Shown piece by piece: positions 1 through 7,162 of a DNA stretch of 13,418 bases (within the stretch, counting starts at the first letter, position 1; each line of letters starts with the position of its first letter). This DNA is from Craurococcus roseus (GTDB taxonomy: Bacteria; Pseudomonadota; Alphaproteobacteria; Acetobacterales; Acetobacteraceae): positions 1 to 13,418 of the forward strand of contig NZ_BAAAFZ010000054.1 in the NCBI RefSeq assembly GCF_039523795.1, read 5' to 3'. Position numbers and translations under genes: made by a program. A model generated the notes under the pieces. That model ran no database searches. It worked only from the letters and a program-made list of their open reading frames with translations, and had not been told where the DNA came from.

Positions 1-99
1 TGCCGAAAGCCGACCCAAGCGCCCCAGGGCAGGCCAGGGTTTCAACAGAGCAAGTTCGGCTCGAACGCGCGGCGTCGTGCGGGCGCTGCCGTGGAGTAG

Positions 100-1166
100 G
101 CCTGCCATAACGCGTCCTCCTGCTCGCGCGAGAACCCACCATCACACCTCGGGACTGCACAGCTGGCGGCCGCACAGGCGTCCTTCGGCGAGATCCCGTC
201 CCTGCACGTCGCCGGGCCGAACGGCTGCGTCGGCGCCGATCTGGTGGTGCCGGGCTTGATCCTGAGATCGATCCAGCGCCCGGCCTTCCACGCCAGGGTC
301 ATGGACACGCACCGCGACCGGATCGGGCTCCTGCGCTGGTCGGGGCTGCGCATGGACACGGAATTCATGTTCGACCGGGATCTCGGCGGCGCGCCCGGCT
401 TCGCGGCTCGGAACATCGCCTTGGTCGGATGCGGCACGATCGGCGGGCACCTCGCCAAGTTCCTTGGCCAGAGCGGGGCCGGTCACCGCGGGAGGCTGTC
501 GCTGGTGGACCCGGAGAAGCTGGCGCCGGGCAACATCGGGCGCCACTGGCTCGGTCCTCGGCACGTCGGCGCGCCCAAGGCGGAGGCGTGCCGCGACGAG
601 ATCAAGGCCGCGTTTCCGCACAGCGACGTCCGCGCCCACGCGTGCAGCATCCTGGAAAAGCTGTTGTTGCTCGCTTCGGCGGACCTGGTGGTGGACGCCA
701 CGGGCGAGGAGGCCGTCTCGATCGCCTTGAACCAGCGCCTCGTCGACCGGCGGCCTTCGGGGCCCGCCGCCGTCCACGTCTGGCTGGCCGGCAACGGCGC
801 CGCCGCCCAGTGCCTCTTCGTGGGCCACAAGGGGGAAGAGGCGTGCCTGAAGTGCCTCCGGCCCGCCGGTGCGGCGGCGGCGACGAGGCCGGACTGGCCG
901 CTGGCGCCCGGGGCCGGGCTGCGAGAGGCGCCCGCGGCGTGCGGCGAGGCGGCCTTCGTCCCGTATGGCGTCGCCGCCCCGGCGATCGCGGCGGGCCTGG
1001 CACTGAAGGTGTGCCTGGGTTGGGACTGAAGGTGTGCCTGGGTTGGGCGGGCGGGAACACGCATCCGGCGATGCGGACGATCCGCATCGACGCCGCCGCG
1101 ACGGCGCCGGTCGCCGATTGCGATCCCCGCGCCGAGGCCGGGTGCCCGGCGTGTCGGGGGGCATGA
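100..1166 (+). pseudogene. E1-like ThiF adenylyltransferase, frameshifted and 5'-incomplete
   Basis: E1/ThiF-family enzymes adenylate the C-terminus of a ubiquitin-like or target protein before transfer to a cysteine. Frame 1 shows the nucleotide-binding GxGxxG as VGCGTIGGH (from nt 424), then the ATP-site Asp, Asn, Arg and His in DPEKLAPGNIGRH (nt 508-546), a DATGEE stretch, and a zinc CLKC (nt 844-855). The frame-1 reading ends at TGA 1027-1029. A perfect 23-bp duplication just before it (1002-1024, 1025-1047) causes this: skipping one copy joins frame 1 to frame 3, which runs to TGA 1164-1166 and supplies the missing second zinc motif CPAC (nt 1143-1154). The upstream frame is open from 100 (stop TAG 97-99). 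Possible starts are GTG 244 or ATG 301, and no convincing SD was found. Cap2-type proteins carry an E2 domain upstream, and none is readable here. The family call is sure; the exact subfamily is not. Confidence 0.82.
1002..1047. repeat. Perfect 23-bp tandem duplication in the E1 gene
   Basis: Positions 1002-1024 and 1025-1047 are identical over 23 bases, beginning ACTGAAGGTG and ending GGGTTGGG, with no spacer. Because 23 is not a multiple of three, the second copy moves the E1 reading frame into TGA at 1027-1029. Removing one copy restores an open frame that ends in the CPAC zinc motif and overlaps the next gene by ATGA, which strongly suggests the single-copy form is ancestral. Replication slippage is the likely mechanism. 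Confidence 0.95.
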
Positions 1167-1645
1167 CCGCCGTCCGGCGCCGTGTCTTGGTCAGGCCGGA
1201 CGTCATCCGGTTCCTCGACGCGGAGGCGGGTTCGTGCGCCGGACGGCCGGAGGCCGGTGGGACACTGCTCGGTTCGCGCCGAGGCCCCGACCTGGAGATA
1301 CTCGGCTGGACCGTCCCCGGGCCCGGCGACGATCGGCGCCCGCACGCCTTCACGAGAGCCGACCCGCGCCACCAAGCCGCGGCGACGGCGGCGTGGAACG
1401 CCTCGGGCGGGACCGTGGCCTTCGTCGGCGAGTGGCACACCCATCCCGCTGGCGGCGTCGCGCCGTCGGCGGTGGACCTGCGCACCTGGAAGCGTCTCAC
1501 CAAGGCGAACGGCCGCCCGATGGCGTTCGCGCTCGTCGCGCCCGGCGAGTGGGGCGTCTTTTTGGCCAGGCCCGGTTTGCCGCGGCCCGTTGTCAGGAGG
1601 TCGCGTCCCATCGAACACTCCGGTCTGGGCGTCGTCTTCGCCTGA
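1163..1645 (+). CDS. JAB/MPN (JAMM) metallopeptidase, Cap3-like
   Basis: A 160-residue, single-domain, zinc-dependent isopeptidase of the JAB/Mov34/MPN type. The JAMM motif is complete: Glu30 in PEAGGTLLG, His92 and His94 in EWHTHP, seven residues to Ser102, and Asp105 (HTHPAGGVAPSAVD). The start ATG 1163-1165 overlaps the restored E1 stop TGA 1164-1166 as ATGA, pointing to translational coupling with the E1 gene. In CBASS type II and related operons the E1 or E1-E2 protein conjugates a target, and the JAB peptidase (Cap3) removes or processes the conjugate. No signal peptide is seen, so it is probably cytoplasmic. Since the E1 frameshift now ends translation 134 nt upstream, coupled expression of this gene is probably reduced. 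The family is certain; the assignment to CBASS rather than another ubiquitin-like operon is not, because the rest of the operon lies outside the window or is lost. Confidence 0.88.
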   Translation: MTAVRRRVLVRPDVIRFLDAEAGSCAGRPEAGGTLLGSRRGPDLEILGWTVPGPGDDRRPHAFTRADPRHQAAATAAWNASGGTVAFVGEWHTHPAGGVAPSAVDLRTWKRLTKANGRPMAFALVAPGEWGVFLARPGLPRPVVRRSRPIEHSGLGVVFA

Positions 1646-1928
1646 GGCCACGCCCGCCGCTGTTCGCCGATGCGGCTATGACGGGGCGTTGACCGGCACC
1701 AACCCTGGCGCGAGCCGCTAGGTGTCGCCGGGCATCTCCCGACGCTCGGGGCCGTCCTGGTCGCCGCCGGCGTGGTTCCGGTCGGTGCCCGACAGCCCGG
1801 CTCGGCCCGTCACCTGCCGGTGCTTCCGGCGAGCCGCCGGCGTGCGCGACCTCCCGCGGAACCGACGTCCATACAAGGCTTGCCCTTCAGGGGACGATCC
1901 AACCCACCAGCCCCGGCACCATCAAGCA

Positions 1929-2438
1929 TCAGCCTTCGGCTGGGCGATCCAGGACGGCCGCATGCCCGGCATCCAGGCAGTGCCCGTGGTCGTGGTCGGC
2001 CAAGGCGTGCAGGATGCGGCAGTCCGCCGGGGCGCCGCGGCAGCCGTTCCCCACCATGCGCGCCAGCTCGGCACGCAGGACCTCCAGCCGGCGCAGTTTC
2101 TCCTCCACCTCGGCCAGCCGGGCGCAGGCGATGCCGTGCGCCGCTTCGCACGACGCCCCGTCCGGCCGGGCGGCCAGGTCCAGCAACTCGCGCACGGCGC
2201 CGAGCGGGAAACCGAACTCGCGGGCGTGCCGGATGAAATCGAGGCGCGCGAGGTGCGCCGCGCCGTAGACCCGGTGCCCGCCCGCGGTGCGGGCCGCGGG
2301 CGGCAGCATGCCCACCTCCTCGTACCAGCGGACGGTGGTGGCCTTGGTCCCCGTGCGCCGCGCCAAGTCGCCGATCGAGAGGCTCCCGCCCGGCTCCGGC
2401 GCCCCGGCCGGGCGGGGCAGGTGGTGCGGTATCGCCAT
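1929..2438 (-). CDS. cadR: MerR-family Cd/Pb/Zn-responsive regulator (CadR/PbrR-like)
   Basis: A 169-residue MerR regulator. Residues 20-58 form the N-terminal winged HTH, with the family signature TTVRWYEEVGMLPPAARTAG followed by HRVYG. A long dimerisation helix covers about 105-128. Metal-site cysteines are Cys97 at the start of that helix region and Cys133/Cys140 in the loop GCRGAPADC. The spacings (36 and 7) match the Cys77/112/119 triad of CadR/PbrR and differ from CueR, which lacks the first Cys and spaces the loop pair by 8. The C-terminal tail is His-rich (HDHGHC, later GH), as in CadR. ATG 2438 is used; it leaves about 18 residues before the HTH, with no strong SD. The gene diverges from the P-type ATPase and should act at the 19-bp-spacer promoter between them. 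Which metal is sensed (Cd, Pb or Zn) cannot be decided from sequence. Confidence 0.85.
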   Translation of the reverse strand: MAIPHHLPRPAGAPEPGGSLSIGDLARRTGTKATTVRWYEEVGMLPPAARTAGGHRVYGAAHLARLDFIRHAREFGFPLGAVRELLDLAARPDGASCEAAHGIACARLAEVEEKLRRLEVLRAELARMVGNGCRGAPADCRILHALADHDHGHCLDAGHAAVLDRPAEG

Positions 2439-2495
2439 GCGGTTCAGGTGGGGCCGTCGCCGGACGACGGCCAGAGGCGTGGCGACATGGGGGGC

Positions 2496-2526
2496 TTGAA
2501 CCTCCAGTGACTGGAAGTCCCATACA
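2496..2526 (+). promoter_or_regulatory. MerR-type promoter of the ATPase gene, with operator
   Basis: A -35 box TTGAAC (2496-2501) and a -10 box CATACA (2521-2526) are separated by 19 bp. This over-long spacer is characteristic of promoters activated by MerR-family DNA distortion. Inside it is an interrupted dyad: CCTCCAGT (2501-2508), a central G at 2509, and ACTGGAAG (2510-2517), one mismatch in eight. It lies 27 bp upstream of the ATPase start and points toward it. Seen in sequence; function inferred from the family. Confidence 0.8.
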
Positions 2527-2541
2527 GGAGGCGTCGAGCGC

Positions 2542-2550
2542 GGAGGAGAG
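2542..2550 (+). promoter_or_regulatory. Strong ribosome binding site of the ATPase gene
   Basis: GGAGGAGAG ends three bases before ATG 2554 and is followed by AGG, giving an extended purine-rich Shine-Dalgarno sequence. It fixes ATG 2554 as the start. Confidence 0.75.
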
Positions 2551-2553
2551 AGG

Positions 2554-4779
2554 ATGCGCGACGCCGGCTTGCCCGCGGCCACCCATGGACCGGGCGACGA
2601 GGCCGCCTGGACGGTGGAGGGGATGGACTGCCCTTCCTGCGCCGGGAAGATCGAGCGGGCGGTTTCGCGCCTGCCGGGCGTCTCCGATGTCCGGGTGAAC
2701 ATGGCGGCGGAGCGGCTGTCGCTCCGGCTCGGGCCGGATGGCGCCACGGCCGAGGAGGTGGAGCGGGCGGCCGCCGCGGTCGGCCACCCGGCCCGCCGCG
2801 CCTGGGCGGCCCCGGCGGGGCCGATCGCGCACGCCCACTCCGGCGCCCACGACCACGGCGACGAGGCCGACGCGGGCCGGCCCTGGTGGGCGACGGGCAA
2901 GGCCAGGCTCGCCGGCGGCCTCGGGCTCCTGGTGGCCGCCGCCTGGGGCCTCTCGCACCTGTTCCCGGCCGAGGCCCACTGGCTCTACCTCGGCGCCACC
3001 CTCGTGGCGGTGGTGCCCTTCGGCCGGCGCGCGCTCGCGCTCGCCCGGGCCGGGCAGCCCTTCTCCATCGAGACGCTGATGTGCGTCGCCGCCATCGGCG
3101 CCGCCGCGATCGGCGCGGCGGAGGAGGCGGCGCTGGTCGTGTTCCTCTTCGCCGTCGGCGAGCTGCTGGAAGGGGTGGCCGCGGGCCGCGCCCGCGCCGG
3201 CATCCGCGCCCTGGTCGCCATGATGCCGCGCACGGCGCGGGTGGAGCGGGCGGGCGGCGCCTTCCCCGAGGTGCCGGCCGCGTCGTTGGCGCCCGGCGAC
3301 GTGGTGCTGGTGCGCCCGGGCGACCGCGTCCCCTGCGACGGCGAGATCCTGGAAGGGCGCTCCGCCCTGGACGAGAGCGCGGTCACCGGCGAGAGCGTCC
3401 CCGTGGTCCGCGGCCCGGGCGAACCGGTGGTGGCCGGCAGCGTCAACGCCGACGGCGCGCTGCGCGTGCGGGTCGCCTCCGCGGGCGGGGGCAGCACGCT
3501 CGCCCGCATCGCCCGCATGGTGGAGGAGGCCACCGCCTCCCGCGGCCGCGCCCAGCGCTTCATCGAGCGGTTCTCGGCCTGGTGGACGCCGGGCGCCATG
3601 GCGGTTTCGGCAATGGTGGTCCTCGCGCCGCCGCTGCTCTTCGGCGGCGACTGGTGGACCTGGCTCTACCGCGGCCTGGCGCTGCTGCTGGTGGCCTGCC
3701 CTTGCGCGCTGGTGATCTCGGTGCCCGCGGCCATGGCCGCCGGCTTGTCGGCCGGCGCCCGGCGGGGGCTGCTGGTGAAGGGCGGCGCGGCGCTGGAAGC
3801 GATCGGCGGCGCCCGCACCGTCGCCTTCGACAAGACCGGCACCCTCACCGAGGGCAGGCCCCAGGTCACGGACGTGGCGGCCGCCGAGGGCGTTCCCGAG
3901 GCCGAGGTCCTGCGCCTCGCCGCCGCCGTGGAGCAGGGCTCCGCCCACCCGCTGGCGCGCGCGATCCTGGACGCCGCGGCCGCGCGCGGCATCGCCCCGC
4001 CGCAAGCGACCGAGGGCGCGGCGGTGCCGGGGAAGGCGGTCGTCGCCACCGTGGAGGGGCGTCGCGTCGCGGTCGGCAGCCCGCGCTACGCCGCCGAAGA
4101 GGGGGCCGGAGGCCTCCCGGCGGCGCTCGCGGGGCGCGCCGAGGCGCTGGAGGCCGAGGGCAAGACCGCGACGGTGGTGCTGGCCGACGGCCGCCCGCTC
4201 GGCCTCATCGCCTTGCGCGACGAGCCGCGGCCGGACGCCGCGGCCGGCATCGCCGCGCTGAAGCGGATGGGCGTCGCGGCGGTGATGCTGACCGGCGACA
4301 ACGCCCGCACCGGCGCGGCGATCGCGGGCAAGCTCGGGCTCGACGTGAAGGCCGGGCTGCTGCCGGAGGACAAGCTGCGCGAGATCGCGGCGCTGAAGTC
4401 CGCCGGCCCGGTCGCCATGGTCGGCGACGGCATCAACGACGCCCCGGCCCTGGCCGCCGCATCGGTCGGCGTCGCCATGGGCGGCGGCACGGAGGCGGCG
4501 CTGGAAGCTTCCGACGCGGCCCTGCTGCGCGGGCGCGTCTCCGGGGTGGCCGAGCTGGTCGCCCTGTCGCGCGACACCCTGGCCAACGTGAAGCAGAACG
4601 TCGCCGTGGCGGTGGGCCTGAAGCTGGTGTTCCTGGTGACCACGGTGCTCGGGATCACCGGGCTCTGGCCGGCGATCCTGGCCGACACGGGCGCGACCGT
4701 GCTGGTCACGCTGAACGCGCTGCGCCTGCTCGCTTGGCGGCCGCCCGGGGCCCTTGCCGGCGAGGCGCCGAACGCGTGA
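2554..4779 (+). CDS. cadA: Zn/Cd/Pb-exporting P1B-type ATPase
   Basis: A 741-residue heavy-metal ATPase that drives divalent cations from cytoplasm to periplasm using ATP. In order: an HMA metal-binding domain with GMDCPSCAG (Cys26, Cys29), a short His-rich linker (His93, 95, 99, 101), then the transmembrane core. TGES (278-281) is the actuator, CPC (382-384) the membrane metal site, and DKTGT has the phosphorylated Asp426. HP is at 465-466 and GDGINDAP begins at 624. The last helices contain Lys690 and Asp711, which correspond to Lys693 and Asp714 of E. coli ZntA and mark the P1B-2 (Zn2+/Cd2+/Pb2+) class rather than the copper class. ATG 2554 has a strong SD. The gene lies immediately behind the MerR-type promoter and heads a same-strand run ending with CzcA. 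It could equally be named zntA. Confidence 0.95.
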   Translation: MRDAGLPAATHGPGDEAAWTVEGMDCPSCAGKIERAVSRLPGVSDVRVNMAAERLSLRLGPDGATAEEVERAAAAVGHPARRAWAAPAGPIAHAHSGAHDHGDEADAGRPWWATGKARLAGGLGLLVAAAWGLSHLFPAEAHWLYLGATLVAVVPFGRRALALARAGQPFSIETLMCVAAIGAAAIGAAEEAALVVFLFAVGELLEGVAAGRARAGIRALVAMMPRTARVERAGGAFPEVPAASLAPGDVVLVRPGDRVPCDGEILEGRSALDESAVTGESVPVVRGPGEPVVAGSVNADGALRVRVASAGGGSTLARIARMVEEATASRGRAQRFIERFSAWWTPGAMAVSAMVVLAPPLLFGGDWWTWLYRGLALLLVACPCALVISVPAAMAAGLSAGARRGLLVKGGAALEAIGGARTVAFDKTGTLTEGRPQVTDVAAAEGVPEAEVLRLAAAVEQGSAHPLARAILDAAAARGIAPPQATEGAAVPGKAVVATVEGRRVAVGSPRYAAEEGAGGLPAALAGRAEALEAEGKTATVVLADGRPLGLIALRDEPRPDAAAGIAALKRMGVAAVMLTGDNARTGAAIAGKLGLDVKAGLLPEDKLREIAALKSAGPVAMVGDGINDAPALAAASVGVAMGGGTEAALEASDAALLRGRVSGVAELVALSRDTLANVKQNVAVAVGLKLVFLVTTVLGITGLWPAILADTGATVLVTLNALRLLAWRPPGALAGEAPNA

Positions 4780-4879
4780 GGGGGAATCCCGACCGCCTGA
4801 AGGCGGGACACAGGCCCGGCGGCGATCTCCCTGGCCGCGGTGCGGAGGTTTTGCTTCAATGCCGATGGAGGAGGCTCAC

Positions 4880-5275
4880 GTGCGACGCAGGTTGGTCACC
4901 GCTGCCGTGCTGATGGCGATGGCCGCGGCGCCGGGACCGTCCTGGGCGCAGGCCGGCCACGGCCACGCCCACACCGGACAGGAACAGAAGATCGGCGCCT
5001 ACGAGGTCGGCTTGGTCCTGCGGAGCGGCGAGGCGATCCTGGCGATCACGGACGAGCGCGACCAGCCGGTCGACGCCTCGCGCTTCGGCGCGACCGCGGT
5101 GGCGCTGGCCCGCGGCAACGAGCGCCGGACGATGGAATTCCGGCCGGCCGGGGCGAACCGCCTGGTGGCGAAGGTCGATTTCCCCTTCGACGGCAAGTTC
5201 CGCGCCACCGTGACCCTCCGCGGGCCGGGCGGCGACCTCGGCCAAGCCCGCTTCAACGTCGATCCGGCGCGCTGA
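4880..5275 (+). CDS. Small secreted His-bearing protein of the metal cluster
   Basis: A 131-residue protein of no named family that I recognise. GTG 4880 is preferred over the in-frame ATG 4859 or 4865: GGAGGAGG (4867-4874) sits five bases before it, and the product then begins with a clean signal peptide, RRR, a hydrophobic core LVTAAVLMAMAAA, and probable cleavage after SWA (residues 21-23). The mature N-terminus carries HGHAH (residues 27-31), a likely metal ligand. The rest is a compact, probably beta-rich domain of about 90 residues (IGAYEVGLVL, AILAITDERDQPV, FDGKFRATVTLRG). Small proteins of this build accompany RND metal-efflux operons. A role as a periplasmic metal-binding partner between ATPase and CzcCBA is inference. 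It lies 100 nt after the ATPase and nine nt before the next reading frame. Confidence 0.8.
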   Translation: MRRRLVTAAVLMAMAAAPGPSWAQAGHGHAHTGQEQKIGAYEVGLVLRSGEAILAITDERDQPVDASRFGATAVALARGNERRTMEFRPAGANRLVAKVDFPFDGKFRATVTLRGPGGDLGQARFNVDPAR

Positions 5276-5283
5276 GGCCGGCG

Positions 5284-5673
5284 GTGGCAGGGCGCGCGGA
5301 AGGAAAGGCGGCGGCGCGGGGCGCGGCGGGTTGGCGGGCCTGGACGGCGCGTATCCTGTCCGTCGCCGTCCTGCTCGCGTCCATCCTCGTGCATCCCTGC
5401 TCGGAGGCCGCGGCCGGCGACGGCCTCTGGCCCACCGCCGTGGCGGTCGCGGCCGCGGGCGCGGACGGGGGAGGCGGCGGCGCGGGCACGCCCCTGCGCC
5501 CGGACGCCACCGTCCACGCGGGCGCGCATTGCGTCTGCCACATGGCGGACCGTTTGGACCCGCCCGAACACGCCGCGCCCGCCGTCTTCGCCGCCGTCGT
5601 CCACCCGGACCGCACGGCGCGCGCCCTCGCCTCGCGCGGCGCGGAACCGCCGGCGCGCCCACCGCGGGTCTGA
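5284..5673 (+). CDS. Small hypothetical membrane or exported Cys/His protein
   Basis: A 129-residue reading frame that I cannot assign to a family. After a charged N-terminus it has one hydrophobic segment (about residues 22-36, ARILSVAVLLASILV), a Cys at 39, an Ala/Gly-rich linker, and a cysteine-histidine cluster HCVCHMADRLDPPEH (residues 82-96). The tail is proline- and arginine-rich. GTG 5284 is the most upstream start after the preceding stop (TGA 5273-5275), with a weak TGAGG-like site before it, so the start is uncertain. Placement between the secreted His protein and the CzcC gene, same strand, with close spacing, argues for a cluster member. The Cys/His motif suggests metal binding. 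Alternatives are an unrelated membrane protein or an over-called frame in GC-rich DNA. Confidence 0.55.
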   Translation: MAGRAEGKAAARGAAGWRAWTARILSVAVLLASILVHPCSEAAAGDGLWPTAVAVAAAGADGGGGGAGTPLRPDATVHAGAHCVCHMADRLDPPEHAAPAVFAAVVHPDRTARALASRGAEPPARPPRV

Positions 5674-5764
5674 CCGAACCGAAGCCGCCGCCGTAGCCGC
5701 CGCGCCCGTCACGACCGGGGCCGGCGGCCCGCCCCGCGTTCAGTCCGTCCCTGGTGCCCCGCCG

Positions 5765-7162
5765 ATGCCTTTCCGCCCTATGGCCGCCTTCGCGGCCGCG
5801 GCCGTTCTCCTGACCGCCGCCTTGCCCGCGGGGGCGGAAGCGCCCGCCCGCCGCCGCGCGGCGCGGGCGGTGGCCGCTCCCGCCCCGGCCGTGCCGGAGA
5901 CGCCCGGGGCGGGCGTGCCCGCGGTCGTGGTGGCCTCCCCCGGGCAGGCCGTGGACATTGCCCTCTCCCGCGCGCCGGTGCTGCGCAGCGCCGAGGCGGG
6001 CCGCCGGGCCGCGCTGGGCGAACTGGTCCAGGCCGGGCTCCCCCCGAACCCGGAGGCCCGGCTCGACAACCAGAGCTTCGCCGCATCGGGGCCCTACCGG
6101 GGCGGAAGTCCCCTCGAGACGGGCGTGGGCCTGTCGCAGCGCATCGAGACCGGCGGCAAGCGGCAGGCGCGCGTCGAAGCGTCCGGCCGCGCCCTGGCGC
6201 TGACCGGCCTCGACGCGGAGGCGGTGCGGCTCGACCTCGCCCGCGAGGTGGTGCGCGCCCTCGCCGGGGCGGTGGCGGGCGCCCGGGCGGCGGAGATCTC
6301 CCGCGAGCGGGTGCGCCTCGCCGACGAGGTGCTGCGCGCCACGCGCGCCCGCGTCGAGGCCGGGCGCGAGCCCTTCGTGCAGCAGCGCCGCGCGGAGGTG
6401 GCGCGGGAGACGGCCGCGGTCGGGTTCGAGCGCTCGCAGCGGGAGGCCGCCGCGGCGCGGCGCGCGCTCGCCGTCCTGCTGGCCGTGCCGCGGGTGGAGG
6501 TCGCCGCCGACCGCGCCGCGTGGTTCGACGACCTCGGCCCCCGGCCCGACCCCGCCCGAGCGCCGGCGCTGCCGCCGGGCCAACTCGACCAGGTGCGGCT
6601 GGACGCCCTGGTCGACCAGCGCCGGGCCGAGCTGGACCTCCAGCGGCGGATCGCGGTCCCGGACGTGACCGTGAACGGGGCCGTCAGCCGATTCCGCGAG
6701 GCCTCCCAGACCGCCGCCGGCACCGCCTTCGTCCTGGGCCTCTCCGTGCCGCTGCCGGTGTTCGACCGCAACCAGGGCAACATCCTCCGCGCCGGCGCCG
6801 AGGTGAACCGGGCGGAGGCGGACGCGGAACGCGGGCGGCTCCACCTCGACGCCGCGCTGGCCGACGCCGAACGGCGCCTGGACCAAGCCTGGCGCGCCGC
6901 GGACTCGCTGCGCCGCGCCGTCTTGCCGGCCGCCCGGGAGGCGGCGGGCTTCGCGCGCGAGGGCTATGCCGCCGGCAAGTTCTCCCTGCTCGAGGTGCTC
7001 GACGCCCAGGGCGCCCTTTCGAACGTGCGCGAGCAGCTCAACGCGGCGCTCCTCGAAGTGCAGCAGGTCCGGGCCGACATCGCCCGGCTGCGGGGGCGCG
7101 CGGCCGATCCCGCCCTCGCCGCCGCACCCGTGGGCGCCCCCGTGAGGAGGCCGTCGCCATGA
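5765..7162 (+). CDS. czcC: CzcC-type outer membrane efflux protein (TolC family)
   Basis: A 465-residue outer membrane channel subunit of a heavy-metal RND exporter. The N-terminus is a signal peptide (about 1-25, LLTAALPAGAEA), followed by an Ala/Pro/Arg-rich linker. Two repeated outer-membrane-efflux helical domains span roughly 60-450. GLSQRIETGGKRQA matches the conserved start region of CzcC/CusC-type proteins, and the second repeat has LGLSVPLPVFDRNQGN and later FSLLEVLDAQGALSNVREQL. There is no lipobox cysteine, so it is not an evident lipoprotein. ATG 5765 is used; ATG 5780 in the same frame is an alternative, and neither has a good SD. Its stop overlaps the czcB start by ATGA, so the two are translationally coupled. 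It forms the exit duct for CzcA/CzcB. Confidence 0.92.
   Translation: MPFRPMAAFAAAAVLLTAALPAGAEAPARRRAARAVAAPAPAVPETPGAGVPAVVVASPGQAVDIALSRAPVLRSAEAGRRAALGELVQAGLPPNPEARLDNQSFAASGPYRGGSPLETGVGLSQRIETGGKRQARVEASGRALALTGLDAEAVRLDLAREVVRALAGAVAGARAAEISRERVRLADEVLRATRARVEAGREPFVQQRRAEVARETAAVGFERSQREAAAARRALAVLLAVPRVEVAADRAAWFDDLGPRPDPARAPALPPGQLDQVRLDALVDQRRAELDLQRRIAVPDVTVNGAVSRFREASQTAAGTAFVLGLSVPLPVFDRNQGNILRAGAEVNRAEADAERGRLHLDAALADAERRLDQAWRAADSLRRAVLPAAREAAGFAREGYAAGKFSLLEVLDAQGALSNVREQLNAALLEVQQVRADIARLRGRAADPALAAAPVGAPVRRPSP
7144..7150 (+). promoter_or_regulatory. Ribosome binding site for czcB inside the end of czcC
   Basis: GAGGAGG lies within the last codons of czcC, eight bases before ATG 7159, and supports the start that overlaps the czcC stop (ATGA, 7159-7162). 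Confidence 0.7.

Noticed and set aside
42..1611. Long minus-strand frames opposite the E1 and JAB genes, including a protein-like tail (EQEDALWQAYSTAAPARRRA) near 50-130
   Set aside because: Most of each frame is plainly antisense to the E1 or JAB domain. The tail alone matches nothing I recognise and has no start of its own.
1646..1928. Possible genes between the JAB gene and the regulator, including a partly hydrophobic stretch (GAVLVAAGVVPVGA) near 1760
   Set aside because: No start, no homologous domain and no consistent frame. The small dyads at 1826-1840 and 1930-1942 have short stems without T-runs. Probably decayed intergenic sequence.
4793..4806. CCGCC-TGAA-GGCGG hairpin just after the ATPase gene
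   Set aside because: Only five base pairs and no T-run; too weak to call a terminator, especially with further genes of the same pathway downstream.
2886..4913. Long plus-strand frame overlapping the ATPase gene in another phase
   Set aside because: Arg/Gly-rich shadow of the P-type ATPase with no motif.
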